The notes below the pieces were generated by a model. That model worked only from the letters and a program-made list of their open reading frames with translations, ran no database searches and was not told the origin of the DNA. DNA of 64,000 nucleotides from Glandiceps talaboti (lineage: Eukaryota; Hemichordata; Enteropneusta; Spengelidae). Each line of letters begins with the position of its first letter. The stretch's first letter is position 1. The translations under genes and the position numbers were made by a program. Location of the stretch: contig NC_135567.1 of the NCBI RefSeq assembly GCF_964340395.1, forward strand, positions 971,383-1,035,382. Direction: 5' to 3'. Positions 24,605 to 34,270 of the stretch are shown here, in pieces.

Positions 24605-27600
24605 TGGTAGTGATAGTGAGAGGGGAGGGTAGGTATAACTTACATTGAGGGTACATCTGCTATTTGATGGTAGTGATAGTGACAGGGGGAGGGTAGGTAT
24701 AACTTACATTGGGGGTACATCTGCTATTTGATGGTAGTGATAGTGACAGGGGGAGGGTAGGTATAACTTACATTGAGGGTACATCTGCTATTTGATGGTA
24801 GTGGTAGTGAGAGGGGGAGGGCGGATATAACTTACATTGAGGGTACATCTGCTATTTGATGGTAGTGATAGTGAGAGGGGGAGGGTAGATATAACTTACA
24901 TTGAGGGTACATCTGCTATTTGATGGTAGTGATAGTGACAGGGGGAGGGTAGGTATAACTTACATTGAGGGTACATCTGCTATTTGATGGTAGTGATAGT
25001 GACAGGGGGAGGGTAGGTATAACTTACATTGGGGGTACATCTGCTATTTGATGGTAGTGATAGTGAGAGGGGGAGGGTAGATATAACTTACGTTGAAGGT
25101 ACATCTGCTATTTGATGGTAGTGATAGTGAGAGGGGGAGGGTAGATATAACTTACGTTGAAGGTACATCTGCTATTTGATGGTAGTGATAGTGACAGGGG
25201 GAGGGTAGATATAACTTACGTTGAAGGTACATCTGCTATTTGATGGTAGTGATAGTGACAGGGGGAGGGTAGATATAACTTACATTGAGGGTACATCTGC
25301 TATTTGATGGTAGTGATAGTGACAGGGGGAGGGTAGGTATAACTTACATTGAGGGTACATCTGCTATTTGATGGTAGTGGTAGTGGTAGTGACAGGGGGA
25401 GGGTAGGTATAACTTACGTTGAGGGTACATCTGCTATTTGATGGTAGTGGTAGTGGTAGTGACAGGGGGAGGGTAGGTATAACTTACATTGAGGGTACAT
25501 CTGCTATTTGATGGTAGTGATAGTGACAGGGGGAGGGTAGGTATAACTTACATTGAGGGTACATCTGCTATTTGATGGTAGTGATAGTGGTAGTGACAGG
25601 GGGAGGGCGGATATAACTTACATTGAGGGTACATCTGCTATTTGATGGTAGCGGTAGTGACAGGGGGAGGGTAGGTATAACTTACACTGAGGGTACATCT
25701 GCTATTTGATGGTAGTGATAGTGACAGGGGGAGGGTAGGTATAACTTACATTGAGGGTACATCTGCTATTTGATGGTAGTGGTAGTGACAGGGGGAGGGT
25801 AGGTATAACTTACATTGAGGGTACATCTGCTATTTGATGGTAGTGATAGTGGTAGTGACAGGGGGAGGGCGGATATAACTTACATTGAGGGTACATCTGC
25901 TATTTGATGGTAGCGGTAGTGACAGGGGGAGGGTAGGTATAACTTACACTGAGGGTACATCTGCTATTTGATGGTAGTGATAGTGACAGGGGGAGGGTAG
26001 GTATAACTTACATTGAGGGTACATCTGCTATTTGATGGTAGTGATAGTGGTAGTGACAGGGGGAGGGCGGATATAACTTACATTGAGGGTACATCTGCTA
26101 TTTGATGGTAGCGGTAGTGACAGGGGGAGGGTAGGTATAACTTACACTGAGGGTACATCTGCTATTTGATGGTAGTGATAGTGACAGGGGGAGGGTAGGT
26201 ATAACTTACATTGAGGGTACATCTGCTATTTGATGGTAGTGGTAGTGGTAGTGGTAGTGACAGGGGGAGGGTAGGTATAACTTACATTGAGGGTACATCT
26301 GCTATTTGATGGTAGTGATAGTGACAGGGGGAGGGTAGGTATAACTTACATTGAGGGTACATCTGCTATTTGATGGTAGTGGTAGTGGTAGTGGTAGTGA
26401 CAGGGGGAGGGTAGGTATAACTTACATTGAGGGTACATCTGCTATTTGATGGTAGTGATAGTGACAGGGGGAGGGTAGGTATAACTTACATTGAGGGTAC
26501 ATCTGCTATTTGATGGTAGTGGTAGTGAGAGGGGGAGGGCGGATATAACTTACATTGAGGGTACATCTGCTATTTGATGGTAGTGGTAGTGACAGGGGGA
26601 GGGTAGGTATAACTTACATTGAGGGTACATCTGCTATTTGATGGTAGTGATAGTGACAGGGGGAGGGTAGGTATAACTTACATTGAGGGTACATCTGCTA
26701 TTTGATGGTAGTGATAGTGACAGGGGGAGGGTAGGTATAACTTACATTGAGGGTACATCTGCTATTTGATGGTAGTGATAGTGACAGGGGGAGGGTAGGT
26801 ATAACTTACATTGAGGGTACATCTGCTATTTGATGGTAGTGGTAGTGGTAGTGGTAGTGACAGGGGGAGGGTAGGTATAACTTACATTGAGGGTACATCT
26901 GCTATTTGATGGTAGTGATAGTGACAGGGGGAGGGTAGGTATAACTTACATTGAGGGTACATCTGCTATTTGATGGTAGTGATAGTGACAGGGGGAGGGT
27001 AGGTATAACTTACATTGAAGGTACATCTGCTATTTGATGGTAGTGATAGTGACAGGGGGAGGGTAGGTATAACTTACATTGAGGGTACATCTGCTATTTG
27101 ATGGTAGTGATAGTGACAGGGGGAGGGTAGGTATAACTTACATTGAGGGTACATCTGCTATTTGATGGTAGTGATAGTGACAGGGGGAGGGTAGGTATAA
27201 CTTACATTGAGGGTACATCTGCTATTTGATGGTAGTGATAGTGACAGGGGGAGGGTAGGTATAACTTACATTGAGGGTACATCTGCTATTTGATGGTAGT
27301 GGTAGTGGTAGTGGTAGTGACAGGGGGAGGGTAGGTATAACTTACATTGAGGGTACATCTGCTATTTGATGGTAGTGATAGTGACAGGGGGAGGGTAGGT
27401 ATAACTTACATTGAGGGTACATCTGCTATTTGATGGTAGTGATAGTGACAGGGGGAGGGTAGGTATAACTTACATTGAAGGTACATCTGCTATTTGATGG
27501 TAGTGATAGTGACAGGGGGAGGGTAGGTATAACTTACATTGAGGGTACATCTGCTATTTGATGGTAGTGGTAGTGACAGGGGGAGGGTAGGTATAACTTA

Positions 27601-28416
27601 CACTGAGGGTACATCTGCTATTTGATGGTAGCGGTAGTGACAGGGGGAGGGTAGGTATAACTTACATTGAGGGTACATCTGCTATTTGATGGTAGTGATA
27701 GTGACAGGGGGAGGGTAGGTATAACTTACATTGAGGGTACATCTGCTATTTGATGGTAGTGGTAGTGAGAGGGGGAGGGTAGATATAACTTACATTGAGG
27801 GTACATCTGCTATTTGATGGTAGCGGTAGTGACAGGGGGAGGGTAGGTATAACTTACATTGAGGGTACATCTGCTATTTGATGGTAGCGGTAGTGACAGG
27901 GGGAGGGTAGGTATAACTTACATTGAGGGTACATCTGCTATTTGATGGTAGTGATAGTGAGAGGGGGAGGGTAGATATAACTTACATTGAGGGTACATCT
28001 GCTATTTGATGGTAGCGGTAGTGACAGGGGGAGGGTAGGTATAACTTACATTGAGGGTACATCTGCTATTTGATGGTAGTGATAGTGACAGGGGGAGGGT
28101 AGGTATAACTTACATTGAGGGTACATCTGCTATTTGATGGTAGTGATAGTGGTAGTGACAGGGGGAGGGCGGATATAACTTACATTGAGGGTACATCTGC
28201 TATTTGATGGTAGCGGTAGTGACAGGGGGAGGGTAGGTATAACTTACATTGAGGGTACATCTGCTATTTGATGGTAGTGATAGTGAGAGGGGGAGGGTAG
28301 ATATAACTTACATTGAGGGTACATCTGCTATTTGATGGTAGTGATAGTGACAGGGGGAGGTAGGTATAACTTACATTGAGGGTACATCTGCTATTTGATG
28401 GTAGCGGTAGTGACAG
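24605..28416 (-). repeat. 64-bp minisatellite, about 58 copies, carrying the end of exon i and its donor
   Basis: On the gene strand a unit consists of 42 bp identical or nearly so to the end of exon i (codons for LSLPLPSNSRCTLN) followed by GTAAGTTATACCTACCCTCC and two more bases. It fills nearly the whole intron between exons i and j. Units differ by 6-bp steps (GGTAGT repeated 1-4 times), G/A at the splice-adjacent positions and CATTGAAGG variants. Read-through past the first donor reaches TAG within one unit. Confidence 0.98.
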
Positions 28417-28611
28417 GTACATGAATACATCATAGGTGACTGATGTCTTGTTACATTTCAGACATTGTATGGTTGATTTAAACTGTCCTTGGAATAATTC
28501 TACCATAATTGATTGGTTCAGTCGTTTATGATTGTCCCATGAAATGTTAGCAGCCTGGCTATCTTCCAAGTGACTGTTATCTTTCTCTTCAATGTATTTC
28601 CTTTGTTTGAC
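28375..28611 (-). CDS. USP8: USP8 exon i: catalytic domain, first zinc-ribbon CxxC
   Basis: This 237-bp exon encodes residues 819-897. QSIMVELFQGQFKSTIQCLK followed by CNK gives the first half of the USP zinc ribbon (Cys 868 and Cys 871). VTYDVFMYLSLPLPSNSRCT then LN closes the exon. Acceptor is GTTTTGTAG above 28611. The donor is CTCAAT|GTAAGT, exon end 28375, phase 0 on both sides. The last 42 bp (14 codons) and 22 bp of intron together are the unit of the 64-bp array that fills the next intron. I placed the exon end at the first of these donors because it is contiguous with the coding frame and later units read into a stop. Confidence 0.95.
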
Positions 28612-28661
28612 CTACAAAACAAAACAAAATCATTATACTAATTTTCAATGATGTTCTCTGC

Positions 28662-28725
28662 TCAGCCAAGGAAAATACGAGTGACCTAAGGGACAGCCCT
28701 TAGGTGATGAGTAGTACTTGGCTGA
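28662..28725. other. Imperfect 64-bp palindrome
   Basis: Outer arms TCAGCCAAG (28662-28670) and CTTGGCTGA (28717-28725); inner arms ACCTAAGGG (28684-28692) and CCCTTAGGT (28697-28705). Possibly a small foldback element. Confidence 0.65.
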
Positions 28726-28845
28726 AAGAAGAAAAATATTGAAGAATAAGATAATTATACCAGGGTTGTAATGTAAAATAAATAGCACAATGGCATTGTA
28801 GCACAACTTTACAGTTTTTAAAAATGTTTACGTAAGTACTGATCC

Positions 28846-29262
28846 ATGCTAGGTATAGGTGTCCAGTTGCCTACCCAACCCTGTTGATATCGTAGTATAC
28901 ACGATCATTTGGCTGTTGCTATGGGCCCACATGGTCATGTTGCTAGACATATCTGCATACATTTTTTGAATGTTTGTTCCCTTGTCTATGATTCCCTGAT
29001 GATATCTTTGCAATATACACTCATTTAGCTGTTTCTATGGGTGTGGTCTTGTTATGTATATTTACATACATTTTTGGAATGTTTATTCACTTGTCCATTA
29101 ATCCCTGTTGTCATCTTCGCAATATATGTGATCATTAGGCTGTTGTCATGGGTGTGGTCTAGTTGCTAGGCATATTTGCATACATTGTTTGAATGTTTGT
29201 TCACTTGTATACAAATACAAGTTGTTATCTTTGTGAAATACACCATTAAAGGTGATTCAAAA
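28846..29262 (+). repeat. Dispersed repeat, copy 2 (5' part)
   Basis: It resembles 43346-43790: TGATCCATGCTAGGTATAGG, GATCATTTGGCTGTTGCTAT and GCATACATTTTTTGAATGTT, repeated about every 110-130 bp in degenerate form. The other half of the element, as seen in copy 4, is absent here. Confidence 0.7.
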
Positions 29263-29961
29263 TGCTCACATTCACTATTGCTATTTTGCTAGATGACATG
29301 TTTGTGAAATGCATTCTGGTTTTAAAACTTTAAAAAAGTGTCTGCAAACACCTTAAAATGACCATTTTTCAGTCACTTCCCTTCGGATTTACTTCGAGAG
29401 TTTTCGGGTATTTCTGGTCCCACCTAGACCACTGAGATTTTGTGACATCATAAGGAGTACGGCGTTAGCACTAAGACTATGACGAGTGTAGTCACTAGGT
29501 GAACAAAACTCAACAGCATTGTGAAAAAATACATTGGTAGTGGTTGTAACAGACATCAGTAAACAAAAACTACACTCTACATGTCTTATTAACCAACATT
29601 TACTGATATTTACTCACACTTTCTGACTAATTGGCAGTGTCTGTGGGTATAAATGCTAAAATATTATCTCCCCATATTATGGCAAAATAAATCGAAACGG
29701 CTAGACTAGATATACATAAACACTTGTAATGTCACGTGTCTCACATTCATTGACTTTTATTTATCTGATTTTTTATTATTTGTCAACAAGAAGCATTCCG
29801 ATACTGTCGTGACGAGCATTGACGGCATCCCGATGACGGCATTTTTTAGCCCAATCGTACTCGCGTCGCCTTTTGAACGGCGCATTTAACAACAAAGTAA
29901 ACATATTTCATAAAAACATATAAAGTTCTAAATTATCGACACAGGTCGGGAAATCATAGTC

Positions 29962-30048
29962 AGTTCCTAACGACCCTTTTCCAATTTTACCCTACATTAA
30001 TAACGGTAATAAACGTAGTGTAAAATAGGAATACAGTTGTCAGGAACT
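29962..30048. other. Inverted repeat at the edge of the 58-bp array
   Basis: 29962-29995 and 30015-30048 are inverted copies with 27 of 34 positions matching, separated by 19 bp. The right arm is part of the first unit of the array at 30014-30607. Confidence 0.7.
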
Positions 30049-30607
30049 AGACTAGTAATGTATTAAGATAAGGTAGTGTAAAATAGGAATACAGTTGTCA
30101 GGAACTAGACTAGTAATGTATTAAGATAACGTAGTGTAAAATAGGAATACAGTTGTCAGGAACTAAACTAGTAATGTATTAAGATAACGTAGTGTAAAAT
30201 AGGAATACAGTTGTCAGGAACTAGACTAGTAATGTATTAAGATAACGTAGTGTAAAATAGGAATACAGTTGTCAGGAACTAGACTAGTAATGTATGAAGA
30301 TAACGTAGTGTAAAATAGGAATACAGTTGTCAGGAACTAGACTAGTAATGTATTAAGATAACGTAGTGTAAAATAGGAATACAGTTGTCAGGAACTAGAC
30401 TAGTAATGTATTAAGATAACATAGAGTAAAATAGGAATACAGTTGTCAGGAACTAGACTAGTAATGTATTAAGATAAGGTAGTGTAAAATAGGAATACAG
30501 TTGTCAGGAACTAAACTAGTAATGTATTAAGATAACGTAGTGTAAAATAGGAATACAGTTGTCAGGAACTAGACTAGTAATGTATTAAGATAACATAGAG
30601 TAAAATA
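30014..30607. repeat. 58-bp minisatellite, about 10 copies
   Basis: The unit contains GTAGTGTAAAATAGGAATAC, AGTTGTCAGGAACTAGACTA and GTAATGTATTAAGATAAC. It abuts a non-LTR retrotransposon fragment on its right. Confidence 0.97.
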
Positions 30608-30627
30608 CATTTACAGTCAAAGGTGTG

Positions 30628-30984
30628 TTATGTTACAGAGTGAGCATCATTGCGTAATTTGAAAGCATAAAATAGAAATTTACTGACATTACGGGTAATT
30701 TCTGTCTTATTTGTGTTCAATAATTGTACAAATTTATCCATATTTGGTTGGTAGTGGTAGAATTGGGGAATATATTTTTTTCTAAGCTCGTTGTACAAAG
30801 GACATACTAGCAGAAAGTGGAATTCATCCTCAATTGTTGCATTGTCACAGGAACATACCCTTCGTTCTCTTGGACAACCAGTATATCTCCCCTTTTCAAT
30901 ATTAAGTGTGTGAGATGATATGCGGAATGATGTCAGTGTGCACGATGCGTTAAACACATGTTTATACTTGATGTGTTGTAGAAC
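30628..30984 (-). pseudogene. Non-LTR retrotransposon ORF2 C-terminal fragment
   Basis: The open frame (about 118 codons, no upstream ATG) contains RISSHTLNIEKGRYTGCPRE and IEDEFHFLLVCPLYNELR, the Cys/His-containing C-terminal region that I recognise from invertebrate non-LTR retrotransposon polyproteins. The reverse transcriptase core is missing: the frame meets TAA just upstream of 30984. It is therefore a 5'-truncated, inactive insertion lying in the same orientation as USP8 within an intron. The family assignment is from memory of the motif. Confidence 0.7.
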
Positions 30985-31654
30985 TTATAGTCCACATTCA
31001 TAAACTAAAACGACATAGTATCTCTAGATTTTAATTTGAAAATATATATATATATATATATTGCTGATTTATAAATTTTTATGATAAAATCAAAGACACT
31101 GAAAATAAATTCTCACCCGTTTTCGATGTTTTTAGCAGACGTGGATGAATTTAGCTGATGAATTACAGACTAAAATGACATCATTATCAACTATTTACTT
31201 GTGTTACAGAGTGCAGTGATTGCGTCCACTTTGTGTGTTGGATTTTAGACGACACGACGCGAAGTGTGTGGAAAAGTTATGACATTGTATCAAATTTTAG
31301 ACTTTTGTTTAAAAATACAATACATTAATTTTGCGGCCTGGCATAACCTAAAACCATAGGGCCTGCAATCCCTAGAGTGGATCCAACTCTAATTCAAAAT
31401 GTAATATTTTTAAGTTCGTGTTGAAACTGATTTCAAAGGTAAAAATGTCAATTTCAACCGCTCTTCATCTGCGTCCAGGCAGCCCAAAACCACTGTCTGA
31501 TGGCTAGTTATGAAACCTCTGCCAGCGACTTTTACATACGGACATCGTTTTTACATCCATACTTTAAAAGTCTGCTTCCCTTGATCTATCATACATACTG
31601 CACTGTACGTATGATGACGTTTAGAACAATGGTGTTGCTAAGTGTTTGACACTT
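30985..31654. other. Intron segment with no recognisable gene
   Basis: A+T-rich, with a TA dinucleotide run at 31039-31062. I see no coding or structural feature. Confidence 0.5.
31039..31062. repeat. (TA)n microsatellite
   Basis: Alternating TA run of about 24 bases following AAAATA. Confidence 0.9.
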
Positions 31655-32649
31655 CAGTTTGACCACCCTAACGTGGTTGCTATGCACTCAATGGGGTCTC
31701 GTAGGATCTTGTGAGATCTTCTGCGAGACGGAAGATGGTTTATTTGCGTCAAAATGTTTTGAAGAAAATCTGCAGAATAACACTTCAAGAAACATCTCAC
31801 CAAATTTCAGTCTCATTGACGAAGAACTTTTTGAGATATAAGTTTTTGACCAAAATCCACATTTGTACACCTAATTTGCATATTACTGATGAAATCATTA
31901 GATGCTTACCATTTCTTCATCTATACAACCACAGATACATCTTCATAAACTTTCAGCCAAATGAGTAGTTTTGGAATTAAAGATTTTTGAGCAAAAAACC
32001 CACATTTTTAGCCCTAATTCACACATCTCTGATGGAATCAACATGTCGTGAACAGTTCTTAATCTTAATAGTCTTAAGAATGTTCCCACCATATTTCAGA
32101 CCGAGCTGCCCATTACATTTTGAGTTGAAGTTTTTTTTACCAAAAGTCACATTATTTGACCCAAATCTCACACCGGTGGTAAGATCATTTTGATTTCATT
32201 CATTGATTCATTCATTCATTCATTCATTCATTTTATTGCCAATTTAAAGTAAGTTACAGTTACAATGACAGGAAATAAATAAACAAATTGGCAATGTGGA
32301 GTCAAAAAATAGCTTTTCGCTAATCAATATTGGCTCCACCTCAAAATTCATATGCATCAATAACGATAAGGGCTACACAGAACTAGAAGAAAAATCATAA
32401 TGGGAGAAAATATCAAAACGAGCTAACAATGCAAGAATGTGTATTATATTCACTTGTGTACATTTCGTCTAGTAGGTACTCTTTTAAAAGCTTTCCTGAA
32501 CAGATGTTTTGATGTGAGACATTTCATTTCTGTGATTTGAACAATTTCCCAACAAGACACCCAAGGTAATATACGTATCAAACATTATGGCAATCAGTCC
32601 ACCAGTTTTTGACTTTAAGTTGTTTACACACATCTACAGACAGACATAC
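31655..32649 (+). repeat. Dispersed repeat, copy 3, interrupted by a nested insertion
   Basis: GTCAAAATGTTTTGAAGAAA, ATCTGCAGAATAACACTTC and CCTAATTTGCATATTACTGA match 43920-44100, and the end GGCAATCAGTCCACCAGTTT then ACAGACAGACATACTCACA matches the 3' end of copies 1 and 4. A 336-bp insertion occupies 32197-32532. The tail passes directly into the 29-bp array. Small open frames inside it are not genes. Confidence 0.75.
32197..32532 (-). mobile_element. Nested retrotransposon 3' end with (TGAA)n-type tail
   Basis: The insertion is flanked by TGATTT at 32191-32196 and 32533-32538, and removing it restores GATTTGAACAATTTCCCAAC as found in copy 1. Read on the minus strand it ends AAATTGGCAATAAAATGAAT followed by a (TGAA)n run, the kind of 3' tail seen in L2/CR1-type LINEs. 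No reverse transcriptase remains in these 336 bp. Confidence 0.65.
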
Positions 32650-33315
32650 TCACATGTCATGTCATAGGATTGTCACACTCACATGTCATGTCATAGGATT
32701 GTCACACTCACATGTCATGTCATGGGATTGTCACACTCACATGTCATGTCATAGGATTGTCACACTCACATGTCATGTCATGGGATTGTCACACTCACAT
32801 GTCATGTCACAGGATTGTCACACTCACATGTCATGTCATAGGATTGTCACACTCACATGTCATGTCATGGGATTGTCACACTCACATGTCATGTCATGGG
32901 ATTGTCACACTCACGTCATGTCATAGGATTGTCACACTCACATGTCATGTCATGGGATTGTCACACTCACATGTCATGTCATAGGATTGTCATACTCACA
33001 TGTCATGTCATGGGATTGTCACACGCACATGTCATGTCATAGGATTGTCACTCTCACATCATGTCATGGGATTGTCACACTCACATGTCATGTCATGTCA
33101 TATCATAGGGTTGTCACACACACACGTCATGTCAGGATTGTCACACTCACATGTCATGTCATAGGATTGTCACACTCACATGTCATGTCAGGATTGTCAC
33201 ACTCACATGTCATGTCATAGGATTGTCACACTCACATGTCATGTCATAGGATTGTCACACTCACATGTCATGTCATAGGATTGTCACACTCACATGTCAT
33301 GTCATAGGATTGTAT
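32650..33315. repeat. 29-bp minisatellite, about 23 copies
   Basis: The unit is CACATGTCATGTCATAGGAT plus TGTCACACT, with some units shortened. It starts in the tail of dispersed-repeat copy 3 and ends about 80 bp after the donor of exon h. Confidence 0.96.
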
Positions 33316-33392
33316 CAGTATTGATAATTCATAAAAGTAGAAGTACTTTTAAGTTGTAGAGAGAGTAGGACTCTTTGTGTATCTAGACTTAC

Positions 33393-33603
33393 CCTATTGA
33401 GATCTTCATGTAAACCATCCAATAGAAATAAGAGGAATTCCTGTGAATCTTGCTGTTCATAGCCGGCAAACTGTGGAACAAATTTACTGACAGTATACTT
33501 GAAATCTCTTGGCGCTATTGATTTGTAGTGACCACACCATAGAGCATTTATTAAAACAGCAAACTCCTCAGCAACTTCACCACCACGACCAAGTTTATTT
33601 TCT
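33393..33603 (-). CDS. USP8: USP8 exon h: catalytic domain, QQDSQEFL box
   Basis: This 211-bp exon encodes residues 749-818. Conserved USP8 features are GEVAEEFAVLINALWCGHY, the APRDFKYTVSKFVPQFAGYE segment and the QQD box QQDSQEFLLFLLDGLHEDLN. Acceptor is ACTATCACAG above 33603 and donor is AATAGG|GTAAGT. It ends in phase 0. The intron upstream (33604-33899, 296 bp) is the shortest in the gene and still carries a 39-bp tandem repeat. Confidence 0.97.
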
Positions 33604-33687
33604 CTGTGATAGTTAAAAAGATAAATATCTAACACAAAAACCATTCAAACAATTCTATCAAGAATTTATTACTTGGCTGTTCTATGT

Positions 33688-33824
33688 CATATAAACATGT
33701 GTTTATATGATTGGTTCTACCGTTGTCAAGTAAACATGTGTTTATATCATTGTTTCTACCGTTGTCATGTAAACATGTGTTTATATCATTGGTTCTACCG
33801 TTGTCATGTAAACATGTGTTTATG
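33688..33824. repeat. 39-bp tandem repeat, about 3.5 copies
   Basis: The unit contains GTAAACATGTGTTTATATCA and TTGGTTCTACCGTTGTCAT. It lies in the 296-bp intron between exons g and h. Confidence 0.92.
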
Positions 33825-33899
33825 TACATGTGTGCTGTATTGTTTATATATACTTATAAAATAGGTTGGTATGGGAGTTGTCATGGTAACAAAACTTAC

Positions 33900-34030
33900 C
33901 TGTTGATATGTGCTTTGTAATTGCTACTTATAAAATAGGTTGCTAATGGAGTGGTACTCGCCAAACATTGAATAATTGAATTCATGAAGCATGTGTTACC
34001 AAGGTTACGAAGTCCTGTTAGTGCACGACC
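33900..34030 (-). CDS. USP8: USP8 exon g: catalytic Cys box
   Basis: This 131-bp exon encodes residues 705-747. [20 protein letters not shown] is the USP Cys box; Cys 718 is the nucleophile and the Asn two residues before it belongs to the oxyanion region. [13 protein letters not shown] follows, as in USP8 relatives. Acceptor is CATTTTCAG above 34030; donor is AACAG|GTAAGT. The exon leaves with two bases (AG) that join A of the next exon to give Arg. Confidence 0.97.
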
Positions 34031-34126
34031 CTGAAAATGGTAAGAAATACATTTACTATAAATTAAAGTTGACTTACTTCACAAATATCATAGATCCACT
34101 ATCTGAACTACTTTCCAAATGGTATG

Positions 34127-34270
34127 AATTAATTTACATATTAACAACAGCGAGACCAGGTGTGACGTGTATATTAATTTACATATTAACCACAGTAAGA
34201 CCACGTGGCAACCTGTATATTGATTTACATATTAACCACAGTGAGACCAGGTGTGACAACTTGTATATGA
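34127..34270. repeat. About 49-bp tandem repeat, 3 copies
   Basis: The unit contains ATTAATTTACATATTAACCA and CAG(T/C)GAGACCAGGTGTGAC. It adjoins the 13-bp array and is close to the acceptor of exon g. Confidence 0.85.

Larger units (their letters stand above)
28612..30013. other. Intron segment with hairpin and dispersed-repeat copy 2
   Basis: Contains a 64-bp hairpin (28662-28725) and the 5' part of the dispersed repeat (28846-29262). From 29263 to 29960 the sequence is non-repetitive, with a CpG-richer patch near 29810-29890. No coding region is recognisable. Confidence 0.5.

Noticed and set aside
31659-32193. Several 60-85-codon frames
   Set aside because: They lie inside dispersed-repeat copy 3, whose other copies do not preserve the frames.
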